A DNA stretch of 64,000 nt, taken from contig NZ_JABBXH010000001.1 in assembly GCF_012932965.1 (NCBI RefSeq), positions 744,001 to 808,000 of the forward strand, in the 5' to 3' direction. Positions 1 through 8,941 of this stretch are shown here, one piece after another. Both the position numbers and the translations under genes were made by a program. Below the pieces are notes generated by a model, which was not told where the DNA came from, searched no databases, and saw nothing but the letters and a program-made list of their open reading frames with translations. The stretch is from Thalassotalea algicola. Its GTDB lineage: Bacteria > Pseudomonadota > Gammaproteobacteria > Enterobacterales > Alteromonadaceae. How positions within the stretch are numbered: the stretch's first letter is position 1; each line of letters opens with the position of its first letter.

Positions 1-394
1 TATTACGAGACGCAATGCGTTTTACGCGTTTTAGCGAGGGTAAATATAGCCATTGGTCATCGTTACCTACTGGGTGAGAAAAACTTAAAAATGACGTACC
101 TTTAACATCTCGTGGTTTGTTAAAAATAGTTAAACTTTTATCGCCGTCATCAAGCAGTTCTAAGGTTTTGGTTTTAATTTCCCTTACACTTTCTTGGCCC
201 TGTTTATTGCGCAGTACCATTTGCATGTCAGAGGTATTATCACTCCAACCGGTGTCACGCGCTTTTGCTTCTACTGATATCTCTAATCCACGAGCGGCAG
301 CCGCCTCTTTATCTAATGGCACAGCAAATGCGCTTAACATTGTCATACTTAACGCTGTGGTTAATACCAGTTTATTAATTGATTTTACTAACAT
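1..394 (-). CDS. Outer membrane lipoprotein-sorting protein (LolA-like), partial at window edge
   Basis: This gene reads off the left edge, so only about the first 131 residues are present. The protein opens with a hydrophobic signal peptide ending near SAFAVP and continues with a mature part containing QMVLRNKQGQESVREIKTK and then WLYLPSLKRVKRIAS. That pattern is typical of the LolA-like 'outer membrane lipoprotein-sorting protein' family that travels with RND/MMPL exporters. The start at 394 has GGAG about 6 nt upstream. It lies 89 bp downstream of the RND gene on the same strand, so the two are probably one operon under the TetR gene at 3110-3865. I infer a periplasmic partner that hands lipid or a hydrophobic substrate onward. 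The substrate cannot be read from the sequence. Confidence 0.75.
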   Translation of the reverse strand, partial: MLVKSINKLVLTTALSMTMLSAFAVPLDKEAAAARGLEISVEAKARDTGWSDNTSDMQMVLRNKQGQESVREIKTKTLELLDDGDKSLTIFNKPRDVKGTSFLSFSHPVGNDDQWLYLPSLKRVKRIASRN

Positions 395-483
395 CTTTTT
401 CTCCAAATTCTATTTTGTCGTGCTGCCGGCATATTTCGTGGCAGCACTTTACTTCTTGCGTAGTGCCTATTACCCAATGCCGA

Positions 484-2832
484 TTAACTAACGCTACTTG
501 GCTCAGGTAATTGATTATTTTCAGGGGGTGTCGTCTCTTGTTTTGATTCGAACTTACCGCTATCTAGTTTCATTAATAACGGAGGTAAAAATAGGAAGTC
601 GACAACAAGCGCAACAAATATGGTAATTGCGGTCATAAGGCCCATATCAGCATTTAAACTGAAGCTAGACTGCGCAAGCACGACGAACCCTGCAACTAAA
701 ACAAAGGTTGTTGTCCATAGCGCTTTACCAACATGGCCAAAGGCGTAGCGTACCGCTGTTTTTGTATCGGCTTGGTTTTCGCGACGAGCGTGTAAGTACT
801 TACTTAAAAAGTGTACGGTGTCATCGACAACAATCCCTAACGTCATGCCGATAACCACCGAGATACTCATACCAACTTGGCCAACACTTAGTCCCCAAAT
901 ACCAAAGGCAACGCCAGCAGGAATTAAATTGGGTAACAAGCTAATTGCACCGAAACGCCAGCTTTTAAGCGCAACACCTAAAATCACCGAGATAAGGATT
1001 AACGCGAGTACCGTACCCACTAACATGCTGTTAATGCTGCGCTGTCCAATATGGGCAAACATCAAACTTGGGCTTGCAATGTCAACTTGATATTGGCTGG
1101 CATTGGCAGCAAACCAGTTGTTAATGCGCATTTCTAATGCGATCAACTCTGTGCTGGTCATGTTTTTGAATGTACCCACAATTTTCGAGGACGACTTATC
1201 AACATTTAATTGGTTATTCAGATCTAAGCCATACGGTAGTGACATTTCATAAAGCAATAGGTACTGCGCCGCCATTTCTTGGTCGGTTGGCAATTTGTAC
1301 CAAGCAGGGTCGTCGCCATGCATATTTTTATTTAAACGCTTTAACGTATCGGTAATCGTATTTACATGGTCGGTTTCTGGCTGTTCGCGCAACCAATCGG
1401 TAAAGTTAGAAACGGCGCTTAAATACTCCGGTTGGTTGATGCCGCTAGATGTACCGGTTTTCACAGACACTTCTAATAACGTCATGCCAGATAAATGCTC
1501 TTGCATGTAATCTGTCGCAACACGGTATGGAATATTGGTATCAAAGTACTTAACAAAATCATCGTTAAGTTCATTTTTCGAGATAAACAATGTTGATGCA
1601 ATAATTAGCACGCTGGTTAGCGGAAGTAACAACTTACGCTTAGCAATAACTACATTCGCCAGTTTTTCTATGGTGTTATTTTCTCCGGCTTGAGCTTGTT
1701 TTACTTTTATCGGTAAAACCGTCAGTAACGCTGGAAATACAGTAATCGAGAATACAAACGCCAGCATCACGCCAACTGCCACCATATTACCTAAGTCATG
1801 AAACGGTGGTGAGTCAGAAAAATTCATGCTTAAAAAGCCAATAGCGGTAGTAATACTCGTTAAGAAAATTGGTTGGAAATTAAGGCGTAAACTTTTTGCT
1901 ATGGCTGTTTTCTTGTCGCTACCGTGGCGCATTTCATAGAACATACTCGATAATATATGGATACAATCAGCAACGGCTAACGTTAAGATCATCGTTGGTG
2001 CAGATGACGACGGCCCGGTTAAAAACATGCCCATCCAACCAGCAATACCCATAGTGGTTGCAATACTTAAGATAATGACGATAACCGTGGCAAAAGTGCC
2101 TGAAATTGTTCTTAGTAAAAAGCCAATAAAGACAATCACGATAAGAAACATTAGCGGGATAAGCGATGCACTATCGCTCATTGCGACTTCAGTAAATGCT
2201 CCGTTCATCATCACCATGCCAGATAAATGCACTTGTACACCTGGATTGTCTGCCAAGAACTTTTCCGTCATTTGCTTAACAAATAGCGATACTTCAGGCA
2301 CTTCAGCATTTAAGTCTTTACCGGGAAATTGAATGCTGACATTAACGACCGATACATGACCTTCGGGTGAAATAATTTTATTTACCAAAAGCGGTTCGTT
2401 AACCGCAATGGTTTTTATTTTGGCTAATTGCGCCTGTGTAAGTGACGAGGCATTCATCACTAAGTCTTCAACAATTAGGTCATCTTCTTCAGCAAAGGTG
2501 TATTGGAAGTTGGTGACTGAGTCAACACGAGTCGAATACGGTATTTGCCAACTTTGTTTGGTTAATTCTTTTAGCGCCTGTAAGTGCTTAGCGGTAAAGA
2601 CATTGCCATCTTCGGGGACGACAACAAAAGAAACATTATCACTTTTGTTGTAGATGTTTTGCATAGATTCATAAGCAACTAACTGCGGATTGTCTTCGCC
2701 AAAAAACACTCGATAGTCACTTTTAAATATTAAATTTTGCGCGCCTGAAGCTGCAAAAAATGCGAAGGATAGGCTAACGAGAATGACCCAAACAGGGTGC
2801 TTTCCTACAAAGCCAAACAGCTTATCTTTCAT
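484..2832 (-). CDS. RND/MMPL-family transporter
   Basis: A 782-residue inner-membrane exporter of the RND superfamily, MMPL type, with two halves. Each half has one N-terminal transmembrane helix, a large periplasmic loop and a cluster of five helices. The first cluster contains the family pattern LTLAVADCIHILSSMFYEMR and the second GMTLGIVVDDTVHFLSKYL, with acidic residues in the membrane segments expected for proton coupling. An upstream in-frame ATG exists at 2862, but the start at 2832 is preferred because GGAGAG lies just before it and because the operator palindrome at 2845-2859 sits between the two ATGs. It is followed by a LolA-like partner and preceded by a TetR repressor, so it is probably a regulated efflux or lipid-export operon. 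The substrate is unknown. Confidence 0.85.
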   Translation of the reverse strand: MKDKLFGFVGKHPVWVILVSLSFAFFAASGAQNLIFKSDYRVFFGEDNPQLVAYESMQNIYNKSDNVSFVVVPEDGNVFTAKHLQALKELTKQSWQIPYSTRVDSVTNFQYTFAEEDDLIVEDLVMNASSLTQAQLAKIKTIAVNEPLLVNKIISPEGHVSVVNVSIQFPGKDLNAEVPEVSLFVKQMTEKFLADNPGVQVHLSGMVMMNGAFTEVAMSDSASLIPLMFLIVIVFIGFLLRTISGTFATVIVIILSIATTMGIAGWMGMFLTGPSSSAPTMILTLAVADCIHILSSMFYEMRHGSDKKTAIAKSLRLNFQPIFLTSITTAIGFLSMNFSDSPPFHDLGNMVAVGVMLAFVFSITVFPALLTVLPIKVKQAQAGENNTIEKLANVVIAKRKLLLPLTSVLIIASTLFISKNELNDDFVKYFDTNIPYRVATDYMQEHLSGMTLLEVSVKTGTSSGINQPEYLSAVSNFTDWLREQPETDHVNTITDTLKRLNKNMHGDDPAWYKLPTDQEMAAQYLLLYEMSLPYGLDLNNQLNVDKSSSKIVGTFKNMTSTELIALEMRINNWFAANASQYQVDIASPSLMFAHIGQRSINSMLVGTVLALILISVILGVALKSWRFGAISLLPNLIPAGVAFGIWGLSVGQVGMSISVVIGMTLGIVVDDTVHFLSKYLHARRENQADTKTAVRYAFGHVGKALWTTTFVLVAGFVVLAQSSFSLNADMGLMTAITIFVALVVDFLFLPPLLMKLDSGKFESKQETTPPENNQLPEPSSVS

Positions 2833-2844
2833 ACTCTCTCCATT

Positions 2845-2859
2845 ATGACGAATCGTCAT
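2845..2859. promoter_or_regulatory. TetR operator copy 1 (overlaps RND leader)
   Basis: The 15-bp palindrome ATGACGAATCGTCAT lies just upstream of the RND ribosome-binding site. The same core, TGACGAWWCGTCA, recurs at 2974-2994 and 3914-3928 around the tetR gene and was not noticed elsewhere in the window. It is probably bound by the adjacent TetR protein. Binding is inferred, not shown. Confidence 0.7.
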
Positions 2860-2973
2860 CATTTATATTAAAAAAAACGGTGTAAGCACCGGTTTTGTTA
2901 TTATTCCAACTAATTTTTCAATCAGTTTTATCTGTTTTAAACACAATATTAGCTATTGAGTAAAACAGGTCTT

Positions 2974-2994
2974 ATAGTGACGAAACGTCACTAT
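2974..2994. promoter_or_regulatory. TetR operator copy 2 (RND promoter region)
   Basis: The 21-bp inverted repeat ATAGTGACG-AAA-CGTCACTAT has perfect 9-bp arms. It lies about 140 bp upstream of the RND start and downstream of tetR, where the RND promoter is expected. It shares the core of the other two operator copies. Confidence 0.75.
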
Positions 2995-3109
2995 ATTGGT
3001 ATAAAAAAACGGCCAAAGCCGCACCACAAAAATGTGGAAAAATATATTTTTTTTAACTGGTTAGGTAAGTTAATAGGTATTAGCGACACTAATGCCCATA
3101 ACAAATTAA

Positions 3110-3865
3110 CTAACCAAAGTTAAATTCACGCCCCATTGCTTTTAACAAGGCTAACTCACTCGGAAAAACATTTCGCAATGCAAGCTCTATCGATTGACGA
3201 TAGTCTTTATCTTTCGATAAAGGTAACCATGCCAAGCCATCAAATAATAAGTTTGATTGATTGATTAATTCACGCTCAACGACCAAACCAGAACTACCAC
3301 TACATTGTTCAACTTCTGACGATAATAATGAAATCGTACCAAACCCTTGTGACCAAGTTGCAAAACAAACTTGCTGTATCTCCATATGCGCAGGAATAAT
3401 CAACTGACCTTTTTTCAGTGCATCCTCAATAATACTAAAGGTCGTGCCCATCATTTTCGCTTCAAGTTGCTCTTGCTCTTGAATGCGTTTCTCGCTTGAT
3501 TTTCCAAATACCGTAGGGCTTTTAGCACACTGCACACTTTTAAACAGCGCAGGGTGCAAAATCGCGTAAATAAGATAAGAAATATTCAAAAGCAACATAC
3601 GCTCACGCGGGCACCCCTCATATTGAGCCGCTCGACTAAACAAGTCATGCATAATGGTAATCGCTTGATTGCCAATGGCTAAAAACAAATCCTCTTTACC
3701 GAGAAAGTGCTTGTAAACCGTACCTTTAGAATAAGAAACAGCAGCAACGACCTTATCCATGGTGATATTCTCTACCCCATCTTTGTCGATTAGCGCAATC
3801 GTAGCATCGATAATATCTTGCTCTCGCGCTTTTAAACTGTATTCATCTAGTACTTTCGGTGCCAT
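3110..3865 (-). CDS. TetR/AcrR-family transcriptional repressor
   Basis: A 251-residue regulator with a TetR-type N-terminal DNA-binding domain at about residues 12-60. The helix-turn-helix reads ITMDKVVAAVSYSKGTVYKHF, and the turn SKGTVYKHF is diagnostic of the family. The long helical C-terminal part would bind a ligand and dimerise; it contains a Cys-bearing segment and has no recognisable ligand signature. The gene lies upstream of the RND exporter on the same strand, and palindromes of one shared core precede both tetR and the exporter. This supports autoregulation and control of the exporter. The protein is longer than the usual 190-220 residues, mostly in the C-terminal half. Confidence 0.88.
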   Translation of the reverse strand: MAPKVLDEYSLKAREQDIIDATIALIDKDGVENITMDKVVAAVSYSKGTVYKHFLGKEDLFLAIGNQAITIMHDLFSRAAQYEGCPRERMLLLNISYLIYAILHPALFKSVQCAKSPTVFGKSSEKRIQEQEQLEAKMMGTTFSIIEDALKKGQLIIPAHMEIQQVCFATWSQGFGTISLLSSEVEQCSGSSGLVVERELINQSNLLFDGLAWLPLSKDKDYRQSIELALRNVFPSELALLKAMGREFNFG

Positions 3866-3913
3866 TGACGACTCTGTGCTGTGTTAGCTACTTATTTAAT
3901 CTACATTTCATTG

Positions 3914-3928
3914 GTGACGATTCGTCAC
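3914..3928. promoter_or_regulatory. TetR operator copy 3 (tetR promoter)
   Basis: GTGACGATTCGTCAC, a 15-bp palindrome, lies about 50 bp upstream of the tetR start. It shares its core with the two copies near the RND gene. Its position suggests autorepression. Confidence 0.75.
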
Positions 3929-3929
3929 A

Positions 3930-4355
3930 TAAGGGCGATATAATAAATGGAATAATAATTTTGTCAATTATCAACTACCAATTATTCTTTATTATTTAAT
4001 TGGTAAATGAACAAAATCATCTCAACGTGGTACAGCTAACTAGCTATACCACATTGAAAAATAAATGATAATTTAGCTAGCATGAAGGTTTGAAATTTAA
4101 GGCTGGTAAATTATTTATCATCATATTCGTGGCACTAATCCCAAAAACTCACTTAGCTTTGCTGGTTTTACAGCAGTAAGAACACTCAATAGCAGGCATT
4201 TATTTCTAACAAAAATTTGCGCTCAAACAAAGTCACGCGATAAACCACACTACTCGGCAGTGATTTAGAGTATTTAGTCTAGACTATTTGTCTAACTTTA
4301 TTTATTATGCGCGCCGTAAATTTCTAGCACTGTTAAAAATGAAGTAGGTATTTCG
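3930..4355. other. Non-coding gap between tetR and the small ORF
   Basis: About 425 bp of AT-rich sequence without an ORF I can support. No clear terminator, RNA motif or repeat was seen apart from the tetR operator at its left end. Confidence 0.5.
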
Positions 4356-4472
4356 ATGGCTGACGTTGTAATGGGTATTGATGCATATTGTGCGAAATCA
4401 ATTGTAATAAGTACGAGTGCAATTTTTGCATTTGCTATTGCCGCTGTTTATTCAGGGTTTTTAGCGGATTGA
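4356..4472 (+). CDS. Possible 38-residue membrane peptide
   Basis: A short ORF encodes a 38-residue peptide with polar ends (starts MADVVMGIDAYCAKS, ends YSGFLAD) around one hydrophobic stretch rich in Ile, Ala and Phe, long enough for a transmembrane helix. An AGGTA stretch about 8 nt upstream could be a weak ribosome-binding site. A strong hairpin follows 32 nt downstream at 4505-4539, so a short independent transcript is plausible. I recognise no family. Chance is a real alternative, because AT-rich intergenic DNA yields hydrophobic ORFs of this size. Confidence 0.35.
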   Translation: MADVVMGIDAYCAKSIVISTSAIFAFAIAAVYSGFLAD

Positions 4473-4504
4473 TAATTAACCTTTATGTTAATTTAAGATT
4501 ACTA

Positions 4505-4539
4505 GTTAAGAAGAGTGCGTTTAACACTCTCTTCTTAAC
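4505..4539. terminator. Convergent hairpin
   Basis: The arms GTTAAGAAGAGTG (4505-4517) and CACTCTCTTCTTAAC (4525-4539) pair except for a 2-nt bulge, around a 7-nt loop. It sits between the small plus-strand ORF and the end of the minus-strand DUF547 gene. There is no long U tract on either side, so it could be a terminator or a 3'-end stabiliser. Confidence 0.6.
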
Positions 4540-4551
4540 AAGCTAACATCT

Positions 4552-5643
4552 TTACTTTTCTTCTTGCGATTCGAGATCTGTTACAGTCACGCGACCGCCT
4601 CCAAGATTAACCGCTCTAACTCTCATTAATTCTCGCAACTTCATCACTTGTGCATATGATTTTTTGCTTTTCTGTTGAGTAGCATCAGTTGCGACACTCC
4701 CTTCATGATTTCTAAATGTGCCGTAGATATCAGCAGTTCGGTAGTTTTTGATATTGGTGACAAATTCCTTAGCATTCGCTACATCTTCATTAATACTTTT
4801 ATTAGCATGCTCTAATAAATGCGCTTTTAAATCACTTTGAAAATCAGGGAAAAATTCAATGTTTCGTTTGTAGAACTGCGCCACCCTTACCGTGCCTTTA
4901 GCGCCATTAAATTGCGTCCCACGATTTGAGTTAATAAACTCTTCGGCATTATCTTTAAGTGCATCAAAAACATTGTAACCAGTGTACGCTTTTTTACGAA
5001 TATTAGGGCTACCTCGATAGCCTTGATAAAGACCATAAATAACCAATGGTTCGTCTTGATATAAATTTGGCAAAATTTCGTAGTGTATATCGTTTAAGCT
5101 TAATGCGACTCCTTGAACATTAAGCAATTTTTCACTGAAGAACGAAAGCTCGCCAGACAATCGAGATTCTAGGTTCTCGACAGGGTATATTTGAGCTATC
5201 TCGTTAATTACCGTTACATTGTATAAATTAAGCCAATAAGCCAGTTGCTGCCTTTTGGTATAAAACGATAGCGGTGTATCTGACGGAATGCTCTCTAGGC
5301 TTTTTCGCAGCTTTACTATTTTCTCCTGCTCTTCTGCTAAATTCTCATAAAAGAATCGGTTGGTTTCATTCTCTGTTGCGCCGTCTATATTGTGCCTCAT
5401 ACGAGTGCCAGTGTTTGGACGAACACTTTTCGCCCAACTACGCGTCGAACGCCCCATATCTAACACACCAGCATGTAGCAGCTCATTAACTACGGTAAAA
5501 TCCATACTTAAGGTCGATTTCTCGGCATGCTGCGAATAAAGCGAAGATATAGAAGTTGTTGGTTGTGAAGCAAAAGCTGCTGACGTTGTACAACACAACA
5601 TGGCGACCAGCGCTGTTTGACGGATAAAGTGGTTGATGCTCAT
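4552..5643 (-). CDS. DUF547 domain-containing exported protein
   Basis: A 363-residue protein with an N-terminal signal peptide (cleavage likely near AFASQP), so it is probably periplasmic. The central part carries the DUF547 signature QLAYWLNLYNVTVINEIAQI, followed by a segment with EPLVIYGLYQGYRGSPNIR and FKRNIEFFPDF-like residues that belong to the same fold. AGGAC precedes the ATG at 5643. DUF547 proteins have no established reaction, although a papain-like fold has been proposed for the family. No operon partner is obvious. The next upstream minus-strand gene (M16 peptidase) is 160 bp away behind its own terminator. Confidence 0.8.
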   Translation of the reverse strand: MSINHFIRQTALVAMLCCTTSAAFASQPTTSISSLYSQHAEKSTLSMDFTVVNELLHAGVLDMGRSTRSWAKSVRPNTGTRMRHNIDGATENETNRFFYENLAEEQEKIVKLRKSLESIPSDTPLSFYTKRQQLAYWLNLYNVTVINEIAQIYPVENLESRLSGELSFFSEKLLNVQGVALSLNDIHYEILPNLYQDEPLVIYGLYQGYRGSPNIRKKAYTGYNVFDALKDNAEEFINSNRGTQFNGAKGTVRVAQFYKRNIEFFPDFQSDLKAHLLEHANKSINEDVANAKEFVTNIKNYRTADIYGTFRNHEGSVATDATQQKSKKSYAQVMKLRELMRVRAVNLGGGRVTVTDLESQEEK

Positions 5644-5764
5644 AACTGTCCTTATCGTGAGTTCATTGAGAATTAACGCTAAGTATTAATTGACCATGGC
5701 TATTTTTCAATCAACTTGAACTGCCAAATTGCAACAAAACGTTTATAAATTTATTAGTTGAGAT

Positions 5765-5787
5765 AAAAACGCCCCTTATCGGGGCGC
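5765..5787 (-). terminator. Rho-independent terminator of the M16 peptidase gene
   Basis: On the minus strand CGCCCC-GATA-GGGGCG forms a GC-rich stem (5770-5786) followed by five U residues. It lies 17 bp after the stop of the peptidase gene. Confidence 0.9.
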
Positions 5788-5802
5788 AATAGTATTCAGT
5801 AG

Positions 5803-8664
5803 TTACAGTCGATTGCCATCTTTATCTAAAACAATTGGATCACCATAACCTAACGACTTCATACGATTTAGCTGTGTTTTTGCGTCACCAACAACAACAT
5901 AAATCATCTGCTGCTCATCAGCATGTTTGTTATAGATAGCTTTTGCTTGCTGCAACGTCATCGATTGTAGTTCTTGTTGCTGCTGTTCAATGTAATTGTG
6001 TGGCAAGTCAAATTCACTAATGGTATCTAGCATTCCGACAACATTATTGATCGTTTCAAAATAACGTGATTTTTGCTTCATCAATAAATTTTTGGTGGTA
6101 TCTAGGTCTGATTGTTCAAAGGTTTCAGCATAGTTACCTACTAAGTCTTTAAATATTTCTAATGACTCTAAGGTGACATTGGTTCTTACCTGCGAGCGAG
6201 CAATAAATGGCGTGTCATAGTGACGCTGACTCATATAAGAATAAGCACCATAGGTATAACCTTTCTCGATACGCAAAGTCTGAAACAAACGTGCACTACC
6301 ACCAGCACCCAGGCGATTTTGAGCAACAGTAAACGGGTAGTATTCAGGGTCAGTGCCATTTAAACCAGGTTTACCCATCATAATGACAGATTGTTTAGCA
6401 TTCGGCACATCAACAAAAAACACTTTCGGTTTTTTCACAATGGCAGGTGTTTTGAATTCCGGCAACTCAATTGCTTTACCTTGCCACTGCTTAGCTAAAT
6501 GTTTCGTGCTTTTAACAATTTCTTGTTGAGAAATATCACCTACCACGTTTAACGTAGCGTTCATTGGTGAAATAGCGTTTTGATAAAAATGCTTTAAATC
6601 GTCTAGCGATATTGAAGCTACCGTATTTTTAGTACCAATAGTCGGTAACCCTGCTCTATGCTTTGTGCCATAAAGCTGCTTATAAAACACATTAGAAGCA
6701 ATGGTGTCTGGCCTTGCGTAGTTTTGTTCAATCGTAGTTAAACGGCTGGCTTTAATGCGATCGAATTCTTTTTGATCCCAGCGAGGTTCCAATAACATTT
6801 CTGTTACCAAGCTCATCGTTTGTTCAAAATTGCGTGCTAGCGTATTGCCATAAATATAAATGCTGTTGCCATCAGATGAGATATTTATACCTGCGCCAAG
6901 TAAGCCTATTTCGTCATCTAGCGCTTCAGGGGTTTTATTTTTTGTCCCTTCGTTCATTAACTGGCTAAGTAAACTCGCCGTTCCTAATTTATCGAAGCTT
7001 TCTAACCACGCCCCACCTTCTATGCGCAATTTAAAATTAACAAGCGGCAATTCTCGGTGTTCTACGTTCAATATCTCCAAGCCATTACCCGCTTGATAGG
7101 AATGAACTTCAGGTACTTTAATCAGCGGTAAGTCACCTAATTCTGGTTCACTTCTATCGTTTTTAGTTTCGGTTTTTTGATACGCGACGCTCATATCTGA
7201 ATCAAAGTTTTTCTCAGCACCTGCAACAATTTGTTCTTCTTTAACATTCGCGATTAGTGAACCATCAACAATTAGTTCTTGCTGTCCCTTAGGAACAAAG
7301 CTCGTCATGATGAACGGCTTTTTGCTGATGTATTTGCTATAAACTCGCATCACATCTTCTTTTGTGACGGCTTTAATATTCTTAATATCTTGCGTAATAA
7401 ACGCAGGATCGCCAGCATATTCCTCATAAGTACCTAGCTGAAATGCTTTATCTAATGCGCTAGAAATCCCGTTATAAAACTTGGTTTCTAATTTTGCCTT
7501 AATAATATCTAGGTCTTTATCACTGAAACCTTTTTCTTCAAAACGCGCTAAAGCTTCATTAATGCCAGCATAAACAGCATCTAAATCAATGCCCGGTTTC
7601 GCTCTAACATGCAATGTAAAAGTACCGGCCACTTCTTGTGAACTGTTGTATGCCCATGCAGAAGGAGCAAGTTGTTTTTCTTCAACTAACACTTGATATA
7701 GCGGGGCTCTTTTTCCTGAACTTAGAATTTCAGACAACACATTTAGCGCATAGCTATCTTTTGAATATTCTTCGACCGTAGGAAATGTCATCCGTAATTC
7801 AGGTAGTTTGGCAAAATTATCTATATGATAGAGTTTCTTGGTTTCTGCTAAAGATACGGGCATTGGCGCCATATCCGCCACCGGCTCTGAAGCGGAAATT
7901 TCACCAAACCAATACTTAACCAGCTCCTTTGTTTTAGCAATATCAATGTCGCCAGCTATGACTACTGTTGCGTTTGATGGGCCGTAATACTGTTTATAGA
8001 ATTCCTTTACATCTTCCAATGTCGCGGCTTGCAGATCTTCTAAATCACCTATGACAGTCCAGTTATACGGGTGATCTTCTGGATACAAGTTTTTACGAAT
8101 AACATGGCCTGTATGACCATAGGGACGATTATCAACGCGTTGACGTTTCTCATTTTTTACGACTTGCTTTTCGCGCTCAAGTGCACCTTCGTTAACTGTT
8201 TTGATCATATAGCCGAGTCGATCTGAATCTATCCACATTAGCTTTTCAAACGCATCTTTAGGCACCACTTCGTAGTAAATTGTGCCGTCGCTCCACGTAC
8301 CACCATTGCGTGTTCCTCCTAGCTCCTCAATCATTTTGCGATTGGCGCCTTGCGGAACATTTTCGGAATCATTAAAGGCCATGTGCTCAAAGAAGTGGGC
8401 AAAGCCTGTACGCCCTGGTTTTTCTCTGTTAGAACCAACATGCACTATGGTAGAAATAGCGACGATAGGATCAGATTTATCTTGATGAAGAATGATGGTA
8501 AGGCCGTTATCTAACGTGTATTTTTCAAAAGGAATAGATAATTCCGCACTTTGCTGAGCTACAACGTCCGTATTAGTTTCGTTAGAGCCAATTGATTGCA
8601 TTGATGTTGATACACAACCAGCGGCTGCTATCGCAATACATGAGGCTAAGAGTAGTTTCTTCAT
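5803..8664 (-). CDS. M16-family zinc metallopeptidase, lipoprotein
   Basis: A 953-residue tandem-domain peptidase. The N-terminus is a lipoprotein signal with lipobox AAAGC (Cys17), which predicts envelope anchoring. The zinc site of the M16 (pitrilysin/insulinase) family is present as inverted HFFEH at residues 90-94. The third ligand is probably Glu172 in REKQVVKNEKRQ, at the family's usual spacing of about 80 residues. A second pair of M16 modules follows from about residue 510 and lacks the HxxEH motif, as expected for the non-catalytic half. The length fits a fused M16B peptidase. The gene stands alone with its own terminator. It probably degrades peptides in the periplasm; the substrate is unknown. 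Confidence 0.9.
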   Translation of the reverse strand: MKKLLLASCIAIAAAGCVSTSMQSIGSNETNTDVVAQQSAELSIPFEKYTLDNGLTIILHQDKSDPIVAISTIVHVGSNREKPGRTGFAHFFEHMAFNDSENVPQGANRKMIEELGGTRNGGTWSDGTIYYEVVPKDAFEKLMWIDSDRLGYMIKTVNEGALEREKQVVKNEKRQRVDNRPYGHTGHVIRKNLYPEDHPYNWTVIGDLEDLQAATLEDVKEFYKQYYGPSNATVVIAGDIDIAKTKELVKYWFGEISASEPVADMAPMPVSLAETKKLYHIDNFAKLPELRMTFPTVEEYSKDSYALNVLSEILSSGKRAPLYQVLVEEKQLAPSAWAYNSSQEVAGTFTLHVRAKPGIDLDAVYAGINEALARFEEKGFSDKDLDIIKAKLETKFYNGISSALDKAFQLGTYEEYAGDPAFITQDIKNIKAVTKEDVMRVYSKYISKKPFIMTSFVPKGQQELIVDGSLIANVKEEQIVAGAEKNFDSDMSVAYQKTETKNDRSEPELGDLPLIKVPEVHSYQAGNGLEILNVEHRELPLVNFKLRIEGGAWLESFDKLGTASLLSQLMNEGTKNKTPEALDDEIGLLGAGINISSDGNSIYIYGNTLARNFEQTMSLVTEMLLEPRWDQKEFDRIKASRLTTIEQNYARPDTIASNVFYKQLYGTKHRAGLPTIGTKNTVASISLDDLKHFYQNAISPMNATLNVVGDISQQEIVKSTKHLAKQWQGKAIELPEFKTPAIVKKPKVFFVDVPNAKQSVIMMGKPGLNGTDPEYYPFTVAQNRLGAGGSARLFQTLRIEKGYTYGAYSYMSQRHYDTPFIARSQVRTNVTLESLEIFKDLVGNYAETFEQSDLDTTKNLLMKQKSRYFETINNVVGMLDTISEFDLPHNYIEQQQQELQSMTLQQAKAIYNKHADEQQMIYVVVGDAKTQLNRMKSLGYGDPIVLDKDGNRL

Positions 8665-8941
8665 TGATAGGTTCCTGTTTCAATATCCATATATATTATT
8701 TTTTTCATGAAGGCGTATTTGCCTTGGGTAAGCCACTATATCCGAAGATTGCACCTTACACACAATTGTTAATAACATGTTACAACTTTATTGGAAAATT
8801 TAGCTCAGCTTATAGCGAATAGTCAAATAGCTAAGTATTGAAAACTCAATAAACAGAAATTACTAATTATTAATCTTCATCAATACCCAGTTCATTTTAT
8901 TTGGCTAGAATTTTGCCAATTATTCTTTTTGGTAAAACAAC

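Noticed and set aside
117-491. Plus-strand ORF of 124 codons at the left edge
   Set aside because: It is antisense to the LolA-like gene, whose signal peptide and family segments are clear on the minus strand.
2833-2862. Upstream in-frame ATG start for the RND gene at 2862
   Set aside because: It would translate through the operator palindrome, and the ribosome-binding site lies before the ATG at 2832.
8843-8862. FNR-like inverted repeat upstream of the hemerythrin gene (TATTGA-AAAC-TCAATA)
   Set aside because: The halves are separated by four rather than six bases between TTGA and TCAA, so it does not match the FNR/DNR consensus.
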